From Spartobacteria bacterium (GTDB lineage: Bacteria; Verrucomicrobiota; Verrucomicrobiia; Chthoniobacterales; UBA10450), in the NCBI GenBank assembly GCA_021325495.1, contig JAJPGZ010000002.1:186001-250000 (forward strand): DNA of 64,000 nt, read 5' to 3'. The stretch's first letter is position 1; every line of letters starts with the position of its first letter. Both the position numbers and the translations under genes were made by a program. Shown piece after piece: positions 8,145 through 17,160 of this stretch. Below the pieces are notes generated by a model. It worked only from the letters and a program-made list of their open reading frames with translations, was not told the origin of the DNA and did not search any database.

Positions 8145-9272
8145 TCAAGATGCGCGCCTTTTCGAGAATTGTAGGGCGGCCATCCTGGCCGCCGCCTTCA
8201 ACAATTCCGCCGCCCGCGCGAGCGCCTCGTCCTGCGCCATCTCCGGCGGACTCGCCGCAAACACGCCATCAAACAATGTCTGCACTTGTCGATCTTCGCT
8301 CGCACGGCCGGCAATGGCGTAAACCGTTTTGCCTAACGAGCGCGCCATTTGCGCCACTCCATCCGGCGTTTTTCCGGAGAGCGTTTGCCGGTCCAAACTG
8401 CCTTCACCCGTAATCACAAGATCGACATCTTCCATTTTCGCTTTTAGACCGATCGCCTCGGCCACGACTTCAAAGCCGGATTGCAATCTCGCGCCGCAAA
8501 AACTCGCCAGACCAAATCCGAGTCCACCGGCTGCGCCCGCCGCCGGTTTGTCGCGAAAATCGAAATGAAAATCGTTCGTCACCACGTCAGCCAGTTTCGT
8601 CAACGCGCGCTCGAACATGTCGATCTTGTCCGGCGTCACCCCTTTCTGCGGACCAAACACGCGCGTCGCGCCGTTTTCGCCTAACAACGGATTTCGCACG
8701 TCGGCCGCGGCGATAATTTTCGGCAGCGACAGACGAGCTGACGGCCGCTCGATCCTCACAAGATCGACAAGCGCGCGCGTGCGCGCGTCGGAAGTTTTCT
8801 CCAAACCTTGAAAGCGAAATCCAAGTGCGCGTGCCATGCCGAACCCTCCATCATTCGTCGCGCTGCCGCCGAGACCAACGATGATCTCGCTCGCGCCTCG
8901 TTTCGTCGCGTCCAAAATCATTTCGCCAACGCCGAATGTGCTCGCAAGATCGACATCGACCTTTTCGCCCTGCACGCGCCGCATTCCGGCCGCTTCGCTC
9001 ATCTCCATCACTGCGAGTTTGCGACTTTCGATCCAGCAATAGTGCGCCGTAATCTCGCGGCCTAACGGATCGTGCGCGCGACAACTTCGCGCCGAACCGC
9101 GCAGCGCTTCGCAAATAATTTCGGCCGTTCCTTCGCCGCCATCGGCCAAAGGGACGATGTCGATCTTCGCGTCCGGCAAAACATCATGCAGCCCGTTCGC
9201 GATAATCTCCGCAACTTCGCGCGCGCTCAGCACGCCTTTGAATTTGTCCGGCGCAACGAGGATTTTTGGCAT
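8145..9272 (-). CDS. Glycerate kinase (GlxK/GarK family)
   Basis: 375 residues from ATG at 9272, giving the family start MPKILVAPDKFKG. Family motifs are PLADGGEGT near residue 50, VGLGGSATNDGG (nucleotide binding) and TGEGSLDRQT. It phosphorylates D-glycerate with ATP, feeding glyoxylate or serine carbon into glycolysis. Upstream in-frame codons translate a palindromic repeat and are not part of the gene. The last dozen residues before the stop (AARMAALQF) are encoded by another palindromic repeat and look like an acquired tail. M1 is unusually dense here: six copies, encoding AKIDI, VDL, DKID and DRQ. Confidence 0.9.
   Translation of the reverse strand: MPKILVAPDKFKGVLSAREVAEIIANGLHDVLPDAKIDIVPLADGGEGTAEIICEALRGSARSCRAHDPLGREITAHYCWIESRKLAVMEMSEAAGMRRVQGEKVDVDLASTFGVGEMILDATKRGASEIIVGLGGSATNDGGFGMARALGFRFQGLEKTSDARTRALVDLVRIERPSARLSLPKIIAAADVRNPLLGENGATRVFGPQKGVTPDKIDMFERALTKLADVVTNDFHFDFRDKPAAGAAGGLGFGLASFCGARLQSGFEVVAEAIGLKAKMEDVDLVITGEGSLDRQTLSGKTPDGVAQMARSLGKTVYAIAGRASEDRQVQTLFDGVFAASPPEMAQDEALARAAELLKAAARMAALQFSKRRAS
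8170..8193. repeat. Palindromic repeat (TGTAGGGCGGCC type) inside the end of glycerate kinase
   Basis: The arms GGCGGCCA and TGGCCGCC face each other after the leader TGTAG. The same leader and arm start the repeat at 48885. It supplies the last codons of the glycerate kinase gene. Confidence 0.7.
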
Positions 9273-9342
9273 GTCGAGCGAAGTCGAGATGTCTCTCATT
9301 GAGTGATCGATTGGAGATTCCTCGACTTCGCTCGGAATGACA
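9273..9342. repeat. Inverted repeat of the GAGCGAAGTCGAG family between gatB and glycerate kinase
   Basis: GAGCGAAGTCGAG (9276-9288) is exactly inverted at 9321-9333 (CTCGACTTCGCTC), and GGAATGACA follows. It belongs to the widespread class of intergenic repeats that end in TGACA and translate as spurious SEAKHL/SFAPLRMT-like peptides. A relative is at 55730-55803. Confidence 0.75.
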
Positions 9343-9345
9343 AAG

Positions 9346-10791
9346 CTACTTCAGCTTCCGTTGCAAAATCTCGCCGACCAATTGCGGATTCGCTTTTCCC
9401 TTCGACAACTTCATCACTTGTCCGGTCAGAAAATTCAGTGACGCGGCGTTGCCCGCTTTGAAATCGGCCGCCGGTTTCGGATTTGCCGTGATCACTTCGT
9501 CGCACATTTTTTCGAGCGCGGCCGTATCGCTCAACTGTTCGATTCCTTTTGTCCGCACAACTTCGCCGGCCGATTTCCCGCTCGCGAACATATCGGCAAA
9601 AACATCTTTCGCCTGCTTGCCGCTGATGCGTCCGCTGTCGATCAACCCAACCAACTCGCGCAATGCTTCGGGTGGGATCGCGCAATCGTTGATCGTCTTG
9701 TTCGCTGCACTCAACGCGCTTTGCAGATCGTTCAAAATCCAATTCGCAATCTGTTTTGGTTTCGTCGCGCCTTGGGCGGCGCTCTCGAAATAGCGCGCAA
9801 GATCGACATCGTTCGCCAGCACCGCCGCATCGTAATCGGTGATCTGATATTGCTCGACGAATCGCGCCCGTTTCGCCGCGGGCAATTCCGGAACGCGCGA
9901 ACGCACCTCCGCGACTAACGAATCCGTTTTCACCGGCACGAGATCGGGATCGGGAAAATATCGGTAGTCGTGCGCGGATTCTTTCGTGCGCATGAGAAAA
10001 GTTTCGCCGCGTTCGTCGCTCCAGCCGCGCGTTTCCTGCTCCAGCTTTTCGCCGCGCTCAAGCAAATGCACTTGTCGATCTAACTCGAACGCGAGCGCGC
10101 GCCGCACGCCGCTGATCGAGTTCATGTTCTTGATCTCGATCTTTGCGCCGAGCTCCGCCCGCGATTTCGGACGGACGGAAACATTGCAATCGCAACGCAG
10201 TTGTCCCTTCTCCATGTCCGCGTCGCTCACGCCGCCTTGTATAAGGATTTGCTTCAACGAAGCGAGAAACGCGAACGCTTCGTCGGGCGAGTGGATTTCG
10301 GGCTGCGTCACTATTTCCATCAGCGGCGTTCCGGCGCGGTTGAAGTCGATGCCGGTCGTCGTCTCGAAGTGAAAACTTTTCGCCACGTCTTCCTCGAGAT
10401 GAATTCGCGCTAGCGGCACCGACTTGTCGATCTTGCCTCGCGCATCGGATGGATAGGCGCGTTCGTGCAGCGGCACACGTCCGTTCGCGCACAACGGCAA
10501 ATCGTATTGTGAAATCTGATAATTCTTCGGCATGTCGGGATAGAAATAATTTTTGCGATCGAACTTCGACAGCGGCGCAATCTCGCAATCGAGCATCAAT
10601 CCCGTCAGCAGCGTCAGCCGCAGCGCTTCATGATTCATCACCGGCAACGCACCCGGCAGGCCGAGACAAACTGGACAAGTGTGCTCGTTAGGCCCGGCCC
10701 CGAATTCGACCGCGCATCCGCAAAACATTTTCGAGCGAGTTTTGAGCTGGACGTGAACTTCGAGACCGATCGAAGCGACAAAATTCATCAC
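9346..10791 (-). CDS. gatB: Asp-tRNA(Asn)/Glu-tRNA(Gln) amidotransferase subunit B
   Basis: 481 residues, the full family length. The start FVASIGLEVHVQLKTRSKMFCGC and the motifs NHEALRLT, RKNYFYPDMPKNYQISQYD, RCDCNVSVRP and KIEIKNMNS are diagnostic. The C-terminal YqeY-like tail ends at about residue 480. With GatA and GatC it converts misacylated Glu-tRNA(Gln) or Asp-tRNA(Asn). gatA and gatC are not in the window. Its start overlaps the stop of the CvpA-like gene by 4 bp, so it is the last gene of the aroC-cvpA-gatB run. Confidence 0.96.
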   Translation of the reverse strand: MMNFVASIGLEVHVQLKTRSKMFCGCAVEFGAGPNEHTCPVCLGLPGALPVMNHEALRLTLLTGLMLDCEIAPLSKFDRKNYFYPDMPKNYQISQYDLPLCANGRVPLHERAYPSDARGKIDKSVPLARIHLEEDVAKSFHFETTTGIDFNRAGTPLMEIVTQPEIHSPDEAFAFLASLKQILIQGGVSDADMEKGQLRCDCNVSVRPKSRAELGAKIEIKNMNSISGVRRALAFELDRQVHLLERGEKLEQETRGWSDERGETFLMRTKESAHDYRYFPDPDLVPVKTDSLVAEVRSRVPELPAAKRARFVEQYQITDYDAAVLANDVDLARYFESAAQGATKPKQIANWILNDLQSALSAANKTINDCAIPPEALRELVGLIDSGRISGKQAKDVFADMFASGKSAGEVVRTKGIEQLSDTAALEKMCDEVITANPKPAADFKAGNAASLNFLTGQVMKLSKGKANPQLVGEILQRKLK

Positions 10792-11714
10792 GGCCTCGGC
10801 GGCGCCTCAAGCGCGTAATCGAGCGCGCGTTGCAAATCGAATTTTTTAACGCGCTGCAACAAAGTCGGATCGTTCAACGCGTCGAGCACGCTTTGGTTCT
10901 GCATTAGATCGAGATAGCGGCCCTGCTCGATCAATCGCTCCACTTCCGTGTCTTCGCGCAGGGCGACGATGCGCGGATGCTCGCTCAGCTCGCGCGCGCC
11001 CGGGAAAGACAGAAAGCGCTCCGCACGTTGTGGACTTGAAACGACCTGACCCAGTTTGCCGAATGTGTCGTAGGTATTCGTCGGCACGACGTCGGCTCGT
11101 TTCACCATGTTGCCGACGGCGCCCATCTCGATCGAATTCTTCAATCGCGCCAGCGTCGTCAAGACCGACGCATCGTCCGGCGCCTCGTTCAACGTGCCGC
11201 GGCGGACATCGACCGCATGCACGGCGCGTGGTGAAGCTGCGCCCTGCGCATTGACTTGTTCTTCCGCCGGCGTTTCCGCGAGCGCGCCTAACGAACGCAC
11301 ACCGACGACGAGCAGCCACACCAAAAACGCGCCAAAGAAAACTCCGAGCACGGCGCCGCTGATTCCGTAAATAATCCTAACGACTGACGAATCGTGCTGG
11401 CCGGTCCGCCGGAACAACATCGTGCCCAGTCCATTGATTGCGGCGTAAACGAAAATGGCGATGATTGCGCCCGCTAAGATCGACATGATGAACTCGGGCA
11501 CTCGCGCGTAAGGCGCGATGAACGGCGCAATCACGGGAGCGACGAAATACGCGGACAAGTATGCGCCGATGAGCGCGCCGAGTCGCGCCAGTTGCCGGGC
11601 CAAACCGCGGCGCCAACCGCGCACGATTTCGAACAAGATCAAAACGATGGCGAAGGAAATGAATGCGAGCTGCCACAACGGCGAGCCGGCAATGGATGGC
11701 GAAGGCGGATTCAT
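10788..11714 (-). CDS. CvpA-family membrane protein
   Basis: 308 residues from ATG at 11714, chosen because it overlaps the aroC stop by ATGA. Four hydrophobic helices in the first about 165 residues ([59 protein letters not shown]) with the [11 protein letters not shown] loop match the colicin V production family. The roughly 140-residue C-terminal part is hydrophilic and helical and not recognised. CvpA proteins are linked to envelope homeostasis; the exact role is unknown. Confidence 0.7.
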   Translation of the reverse strand: MNPPSPSIAGSPLWQLAFISFAIVLILFEIVRGWRRGLARQLARLGALIGAYLSAYFVAPVIAPFIAPYARVPEFIMSILAGAIIAIFVYAAINGLGTMLFRRTGQHDSSVVRIIYGISGAVLGVFFGAFLVWLLVVGVRSLGALAETPAEEQVNAQGAASPRAVHAVDVRRGTLNEAPDDASVLTTLARLKNSIEMGAVGNMVKRADVVPTNTYDTFGKLGQVVSSPQRAERFLSFPGARELSEHPRIVALREDTEVERLIEQGRYLDLMQNQSVLDALNDPTLLQRVKKFDLQRALDYALEAPPRP

Positions 11715-12799
11715 TTTTCGGGAACGATCGCACGCTGGCGCAGAGCATGATCGCACAAAACCAGCGCCGCCATCGCTTCCACCATCGGCACTGCGCGTGG
11801 CAAAACGCACGGATCATGTCGGCCGCGCGCGGCGATAGTTGTCGATCTTCGCGAAGTCGTCACGGTTTTTTGTTCGCGCGCGATCGTCGCCGTCGGCTTG
11901 AACGCGACGCGAAAATAAATATCTTCACCGTTGGAAATTCCGCCCTGCATTCCGCCGGACCAGTTTGTCGATGTTCGCACGTCACCGCCGCGCATTTCGA
12001 ACGCGTCATTGTGTTCGGAGCCGCGCATGCGTGTCGCGGAAAATCCGGAGCCGATCTCAAAACCTTTGGTCGCGGGCAAACTCAACATCGCTTTTGCCAG
12101 ATCGGCGTCGAGTTTGTCGAACACCGGTTCGCCTAATCCGAGTGGCGGATGGCGGATGACGCATTCGATCACTCCGCCTAACGAGTCGCCGGCGTCGCGC
12201 GTTTCTTCGATCAACTGCGTCATCTTTTTCGCGGCCGCTTTGTCCGGACAGCGCACGATGTTTGCGTCCACGTCGCTGCGCTTCACTTTCACCTTGTCGA
12301 TCTTAGCGGCAATCTCGTGCACCTGCGCGACGTAAGCGACGATGTCGATCTTCGGATAAAATCTTCGGAGAACATTGCGCGCGATCGCGCCCGCTGCGAC
12401 GCGGCCAATCGTTTCGCGCGCGGAAGCGCGACCGCCGCCCTGCCAGTTTCGAATTCCGTATTTCGCCTGATAGGTGAAGTCCGCGTGCGACGGCCGAAAT
12501 GTTTTTGCAAGATCGACATAATCATCCGGCCGCGCGTCTTTGTTTCGAACGAGAATGGCGATGGGCGAGCCTAACGATTTGCCTTCGAAAACGCCCGAAA
12601 GAATTTCGCAGATATCTTCTTCCTGGCGTTGCGTCGTGATTTTGCTTTGCCCTGGCTTCCGCCGGTCGAGCTCGCGCTGAATGTCCGAGATGTCGATGTC
12701 GATCTTCGGCGGGCAGCCGTCGATCACAACGCCGACACCGCCGCCGTGCGATTCACCAAAAGTGGTGACACGAAAAAGCTGGCCGAATGTGTTGCCCAT
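11711..12799 (-). CDS. aroC: Chorismate synthase
   Basis: 362 residues. Motifs are [18 protein letters not shown] at the start, [53 protein letters not shown] (FMN site) and [16 protein letters not shown]. It converts EPSP to chorismate, the last shared aromatic step, using reduced FMN. Five M1 copies lie in the gene (one giving VDLAKTF just before the conserved RPSHAD). M2 copies lie at 12177 and 12569. It overlaps the next gene by ATGA. Confidence 0.96.
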   Translation of the reverse strand: MGNTFGQLFRVTTFGESHGGGVGVVIDGCPPKIDIDISDIQRELDRRKPGQSKITTQRQEEDICEILSGVFEGKSLGSPIAILVRNKDARPDDYVDLAKTFRPSHADFTYQAKYGIRNWQGGGRASARETIGRVAAGAIARNVLRRFYPKIDIVAYVAQVHEIAAKIDKVKVKRSDVDANIVRCPDKAAAKKMTQLIEETRDAGDSLGGVIECVIRHPPLGLGEPVFDKLDADLAKAMLSLPATKGFEIGSGFSATRMRGSEHNDAFEMRGGDVRTSTNWSGGMQGGISNGEDIYFRVAFKPTATIAREQKTVTTSRRSTTIAARGRHDPCVLPRAVPMVEAMAALVLCDHALRQRAIVPEK

Positions 12800-12846
12800 G
12801 AAAGCGGAAAAGTTAATTCGATGTCACGCAATCACAATGCGGAGTT

Positions 12847-12950
12847 CTGGGGAGCACAGGCGGCCCGCCTGTGAACTCCGGCGGCCGGCCGGAGTTATTT
12901 GTGTTCGGCGAGCCGCCGAACACACAGGCCAGCGGCCTGTGCTCCCCAGA
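12847..12950. repeat. Compound repeat of four adjacent hairpins
   Basis: Outer arms CTGGGGAG and CTCCCCAG enclose four perfect or near-perfect hairpins: CACAGGC..GCCTGTG, AACTCCGG..CCGGAGTT, GTGTTCGG..CCGAACAC and ACAGGCC..GGCCTGT. It fills the gap between aroC and the cystathionine gamma-lyase gene. It looks like a REP/BIME-type or MITE-type element. Confidence 0.85.
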
Positions 12951-12954
12951 GTCA

Positions 12955-14112
12955 TCAGATCGCTTCGAAAGCGAATTGCAGGTCGTCGATTAAGTCGCGC
13001 ACGTCTTCCACACCGACGGAAAGCCTAACGAGCGAGTCGCCCACGCCGAGCGCTTCGCGTTTTTCTTTCGGGACGGACGCGTGGGTCATGAGCGCGGGAT
13101 GGTTGATGAGGCTCTCGACGCCGCCTAACGATTCCGCGAGCGAGAACAAACTCGTGTTTTCGAGAAAACGCTTGGTGCCATCGAGATCGGTTTTCAAAAC
13201 GACCGAAACCATTCCGCCGAATGCGGCCATTTGGGTGCGGGCGAGGTCGTGCTGCGGATGCGATTTCAATCCGGGATACATCACCGTTTCCACTTGCGGT
13301 TGTTCTTCGAGCCAGCGCGCGATCTCGAGCGCATTCGCGCAATGACGCTCCATCCGCAACGCGAGCGTTTTCAAACTGCGCATGACGAGAAAGCTGTCGA
13401 ACGTGCCCGCGATCGCGCCGATGGAATTTTGCAGAAACCAAAGCTGGTCGCCGAGGTCCTTGTTCGCGACGACCGCGACGCCGCCGACGGTGTCGGAATG
13501 TCCGTTCAGATATTTCGTGGCCGAATGCACGACGATGTCGAAGCCGCATTCGATCGGGCGTTGAATCCAGGGACTGGCGAATGTGTTGTCGGAGACGGAA
13601 AGAATTTTCTTTTCGCGCGCGACTTTCGCGATCGCTTCGAGGTCGATAATTTTCAGGAGCGGATTACTCGGCGTTTCGATCCAAACCATGCGCGTGTTTT
13701 TTTTGATCGCGCTCTCGAATCGCGATGCGTCCGTAAGATCGACATAGGTGAACTCGAGGTTCGCGGAGCGCGCGCGCACTTTGTCGAACAAGCGAAATGT
13801 GCCGCCATAGAGATCGTCGCTCACGACGACGTGCGAACCGCTGTCGATAAGTTCGAGCACAGTCGACATCGCAGCGAGTCCGGAAGCGAAGGCGAAACCG
13901 CGCGTGCCGCTTTCGAGATCGGCGATGCATTTTTCGTAAGCGAGCCGCGTCGGATTGATCGAGCGCGCGTAATCAAAACCTTTGTGTTTGCCGGGACTTT
14001 CCTGGACGTAAGTCGACGTCGCGTAAATCGGCGTCATGATCGCGCCGGTGGTCGGGTCCGGTTCCTGGCCGGCGTGAATGGCGCGGGTGGCGAATCCTTT
14101 TTGTTTGTTCAT
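12955..14112 (-). CDS. Cystathionine gamma-lyase/synthase (PLP enzyme)
   Basis: 385 residues of the Cys/Met-metabolism PLP family: GFATRAIHAGQEPDPTTGA start, YARSINPT, FASGLAAM, SDDLYGGT, WIETPSNPLLK and the PLP-lysine motif HSATKYLNGHSD. Lying directly after cystathionine beta-synthase, it most likely works in reverse transsulfuration (cystathionine to cysteine). Gamma-synthase activity cannot be excluded from sequence. It starts 8 bp after the CBS stop. The M1 at 14112-14121 begins with the last base of the CBS-to-CGL junction. Confidence 0.9.
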   Translation of the reverse strand: MNKQKGFATRAIHAGQEPDPTTGAIMTPIYATSTYVQESPGKHKGFDYARSINPTRLAYEKCIADLESGTRGFAFASGLAAMSTVLELIDSGSHVVVSDDLYGGTFRLFDKVRARSANLEFTYVDLTDASRFESAIKKNTRMVWIETPSNPLLKIIDLEAIAKVAREKKILSVSDNTFASPWIQRPIECGFDIVVHSATKYLNGHSDTVGGVAVVANKDLGDQLWFLQNSIGAIAGTFDSFLVMRSLKTLALRMERHCANALEIARWLEEQPQVETVMYPGLKSHPQHDLARTQMAAFGGMVSVVLKTDLDGTKRFLENTSLFSLAESLGGVESLINHPALMTHASVPKEKREALGVGDSLVRLSVGVEDVRDLIDDLQFAFEAI

Positions 14113-14119
14113 GTCGATC

Positions 14120-15565
14120 TTACGAAAACTCGCGCTCCACCGGCGCGGCTGATTTCGGCATGTGCCGGCGCAGATAGGAAAGCAGATCGGTGCGCGTGAT
14201 CAGGCCTAGAAATTTATCGCCGTCCATGACGATGGCAACGCGGCCTCGATCGAACACGCCTAACAAATCCTGAATCTTTGACGTCGGCGGCAATGTTTCC
14301 AATCGATCGGTCATCGCAGTTTCGACATGGTCATTAAAATGCGTGGAGTCGCGATGAACCTTCACGAGCACGTCGGACTCATCGATGATGCCGATGGAGC
14401 GGCCGCCGGGATCGACCACCGGAAGTTGCGAGACATCGGCGTCGCGCATGCGCTTAAAGGCGGTGAGGAGCGTGTCGTTAGGCCCGACCGTGATGACTTC
14501 ACCGGCCTCGTAGCGATGACTGATGAGATCGCTCAGATCGCCATGCGGCTGGCGCTGCATGAAGCCCTGCTCCGCCATCCAAAAATCGTTGTACATTTTC
14601 GACAGATATTTATTGCCGGTGTCGGGGACGAAACTGACGACGCGTTTCGGTTTTGTCTGTTCCCGGCAATAACGCAACGCGCCGGCGACGAGCGTGCCGG
14701 TGGATGAGCCGCCGAAGATTCCCTCTTTGCGCAGGAGCTCGCGCGCGACCGCGAAGGCGTCTTCGTCGTTGATCTCATACGCTTCCGTGACTAACGACAT
14801 GTCGGCGATATCAGGAATAAAATCCTCGCCGATGCCTTCGACCGCCCAACTCCCGGACTCAACCAGCTTCCCTGTCTTTACGTATTCGAAGAGCACGGAA
14901 CCGGTCGGGTCCGCCAAAACCATTTCGATTCCGCGCCGCGGTTTCACGCGATTGAAGAAATTTCCGAGACCGGTGAGCGTTCCGCCCGAGCCGACGCCGA
15001 CGACAATGGCATCAACGTCGTGTCGCATCTGTTCCCAAATCTCAGGACCTGTCGATCTTTCATGCGCGAGCGGGTTCGCGGGGTTGCCAAATTGATTCAC
15101 ATAAAACGCGCCCGGAATTTCTTCGGCCAAACGCGCCGCCACATCCTGATAATATTCCGGATGACCGCGCGTGACGTCCGATCTCGTTAGGCGAACTTCG
15201 GCCCCGAGCGCGCGCACGTGCGAAATTTTTTCCTGCGACATCTTGTCCGGAATCACGAGCAGCACGCGATAACCTTTCGCGCCGGCGACGAGCGCGAGCC
15301 CGAGGCCGGTGTTGCCCGCGGTCGCCTCGATCACTGTTCCGCCCGGTTGCAGCGAACCATCGCGCTCGGCCGCTTCGATCATCGACAACGCGATCCGATC
15401 TTTGATCGAGCCGGTCGGATTTTGATTTTCGAGTTTCAGGAAAAGCTGACACGGGCCGGTGTCCAACTGCGTTACTTCGACCAGCGGCGTGTCGCCGATG
15501 AGCGCGAGAATTCCGGGCGGTTTCTTCGTGGCGAAGGCCGCGGTGGCGACGTCAAGCAGGCTCAT
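14120..15565 (-). CDS. Cystathionine beta-synthase with C-terminal CBS pair
   Basis: 481 residues. The PLP fold type II domain covers about residues 18-325: NPTGSIKDR holds the PLP lysine, EATAGNTG and VGVGSGGTLTG contact substrate and phosphate. A Bateman module of two CBS repeats (about 345-470: VGPNDTLLTAFKRMRDADVSQLPVV and RLETLPPTSKIQDLLGVF) probably senses an adenosyl ligand. It condenses serine (or O-acetylserine) with homocysteine. Its start overlaps the upstream gene by ATGA. Confidence 0.92.
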   Translation of the reverse strand: MSLLDVATAAFATKKPPGILALIGDTPLVEVTQLDTGPCQLFLKLENQNPTGSIKDRIALSMIEAAERDGSLQPGGTVIEATAGNTGLGLALVAGAKGYRVLLVIPDKMSQEKISHVRALGAEVRLTRSDVTRGHPEYYQDVAARLAEEIPGAFYVNQFGNPANPLAHERSTGPEIWEQMRHDVDAIVVGVGSGGTLTGLGNFFNRVKPRRGIEMVLADPTGSVLFEYVKTGKLVESGSWAVEGIGEDFIPDIADMSLVTEAYEINDEDAFAVARELLRKEGIFGGSSTGTLVAGALRYCREQTKPKRVVSFVPDTGNKYLSKMYNDFWMAEQGFMQRQPHGDLSDLISHRYEAGEVITVGPNDTLLTAFKRMRDADVSQLPVVDPGGRSIGIIDESDVLVKVHRDSTHFNDHVETAMTDRLETLPPTSKIQDLLGVFDRGRVAIVMDGDKFLGLITRTDLLSYLRRHMPKSAAPVEREFS

Positions 15566-16410
15566 AAAAGACTCACGGTTTCGTTCGGGTAATCGATCAC
15601 CACTTTGTAATTCCGCAGAAAATTATAGCCGATGATGCCGTCGAGTTTTTTCCCGATGGCATTGCTCAGCATCTCGAAAAAATCGGCGACGATGACCGGC
15701 ATATTGTCGATCTTAGCACCACCGAGCTGAAATGACTTCAACGATCCCGCCGCGACATCGACATGTGCGCCGGCGGTCGTGCCAAGGCCGGATGGCTTGG
15801 TCGTTAGGCCGAGATCTTTCGCGAGCTGGGGGGTGATCGCAGTGGTCGATGTGCCGGTGTCGATGGCGAATTGGAACGGGCCGCGGCCATTCGCGCGCAC
15901 ATCAACGAGGATGAGTGGCTTGGCCGGATGCGCCAGACGCAGCGGGACCTGGGTTTTCGCGGTGCGGCCAAAACTTTCGATGCGGCGCGGATCTTCGAAA
16001 CGGATTTCGCAGGCGTCGTAATCGATCGTCACACGATATTTCTTGAGGAAATTGTAGCCGAGGTCGCCATCGATTTTGGCGCCGATGGTCTTCGCGACCT
16101 GCGCAAGATCGACAATGCCAAGATCGACATCTTCCATTTGCAATTCGCCCACGCCTAACGAGTCCGCTTTCGCGAGCGAGACCGCGACTTTGCCGCCGGC
16201 GCTTTGGCCTTCTTTCGAGCCGATGGTTTTGACATTGAGTTCCTTCGCCAGCTCGGGCGTGAGCAACGACGTTCCCGCGCCGGTGTCGAAAATAAAATCA
16301 AACGGACCGCGACCGTTCACGTGCACCGGCAAAAGGATGAGCGGTTGCGCGCCGCCGGCGAGACGGAACTTCACTTTGGTGGTGCTGGGCGCGACGGCGG
16401 CGGTAGTCAT
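15562..16410 (-). CDS. Tandem retropepsin-like aspartic protease-fold protein
   Basis: 282 residues from ATG at 16410, which overlaps the preceding stop by ATGA. Two similar halves each carry the NGRGPF(D/Q)F(I/A)(F/I)DTG motif (FDTGAGTS and IDTGTSTT) followed by a (D/G)(D/I)(L/I)GYNFL(K/R)(K/N)Y strand. This gives two catalytic-type DTG loops in one chain, so a pseudodimer could form. No signal peptide is seen. Its role in this sulfur-amino-acid unit is unclear. Confidence 0.75.
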   Translation of the reverse strand: MTTAAVAPSTTKVKFRLAGGAQPLILLPVHVNGRGPFDFIFDTGAGTSLLTPELAKELNVKTIGSKEGQSAGGKVAVSLAKADSLGVGELQMEDVDLGIVDLAQVAKTIGAKIDGDLGYNFLKKYRVTIDYDACEIRFEDPRRIESFGRTAKTQVPLRLAHPAKPLILVDVRANGRGPFQFAIDTGTSTTAITPQLAKDLGLTTKPSGLGTTAGAHVDVAAGSLKSFQLGGAKIDNMPVIVADFFEMLSNAIGKKLDGIIGYNFLRNYKVVIDYPNETVSLL

Positions 16411-16928
16411 TCTTCCAGTTTCGGTTCGCCCTTGTGCGACCATTCATTGTTGCTGTCGTCGATGAATTGCTTGAGCACGTCGAAGCGCACTTCGCCGTAA
16501 TTGAGCGCATAACGCAGGTCGCCGCCTTTGTAGATCCACGTCGTCGGAATCCACGAGACCGGCATGCCGGCGAATTGTTTGATCTTTCCCTCGCCGGTGC
16601 GCGGGCCAGGATCGGCCAGGACGGTGACGTTTGTTTGATCCGCGATTCCAAATTTCGCGAGCATGGATTTGCCGTCGCCGCCATTATTCCAGATCGAGAC
16701 AAAATAAAATTTCACCTGCGGGTTTTCTTTCACCATTTTCGTCCAGCCGCCGCTTTTTAATTCCGCCTGGCAATTCGAGCACCACGGCGCCCACAAGTGG
16801 ACAACACTGATCTCGGGGGCTTTGATCGCCATGACCACCTTCCGTTCGGATGCATCGCGCACGAGCTTGGTATCGAGCTCGTCCTGCGCGAACAAATTCG
16901 CCGCGAAAAACACCGGCAAAAACGACAT
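16407..16928 (-). CDS. TlpA/thioredoxin-like exported protein
   Basis: 173 residues from ATG at 16928, chosen because it opens a signal peptide (SFLPVFFAANLFAQ). The thioredoxin fold has the redox motif WAPWCSNC, a cis-Pro loop at MPVSWIPT, and an IYKGG strand. It probably acts as a periplasmic thiol reductant or oxidant. The frame stays open upstream to 17024, but that part translates a GC-rich repeated segment and an M1 copy. It is the first gene of the overlapping run ending with the gamma-lyase. Confidence 0.78.
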   Translation of the reverse strand: MSFLPVFFAANLFAQDELDTKLVRDASERKVVMAIKAPEISVVHLWAPWCSNCQAELKSGGWTKMVKENPQVKFYFVSIWNNGGDGKSMLAKFGIADQTNVTVLADPGPRTGEGKIKQFAGMPVSWIPTTWIYKGGDLRYALNYGEVRFDVLKQFIDDSNNEWSHKGEPKLEE

Positions 16929-17065
16929 CACGAGCGCGCGGGACGCGCTCGGGAAGACTGGGAGCCCGCGAGGGCAGCGGGTGTGAAGGCGGGGACGCCG
17001 GAGCATCAATCGTAAGATCGACATGTGCGGGTAAGCTACCGGACAAAGCCGCGACGTTCAATCAG

Positions 17066-17094
17066 TTGACCCGTTGCGCGAAAACGCCTACGTT
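17066..17094 (+). promoter_or_regulatory. Possible sigma-70 promoter of rpsA
   Basis: TTGACC at 17066-17071, a 17-bp spacer, then TACGTT at 17089-17094. An AAGGAG ribosome binding site at 17141-17146 stands 14 bases before the ATG at 17161. The -10 match is weak. Confidence 0.35.
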
Positions 17095-17160
17095 GCCGTC
17101 CCGTTTTTCCGCTGCATCGCGGGCGGGATTTTCCGGCTTAAAGGAGCCGCCTATTTATAT

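Noticed and set aside
12847-12950. CRISPR array
   Set aside because: The repeats are hairpins of differing sequence without regular spacers, and no cas genes are present.
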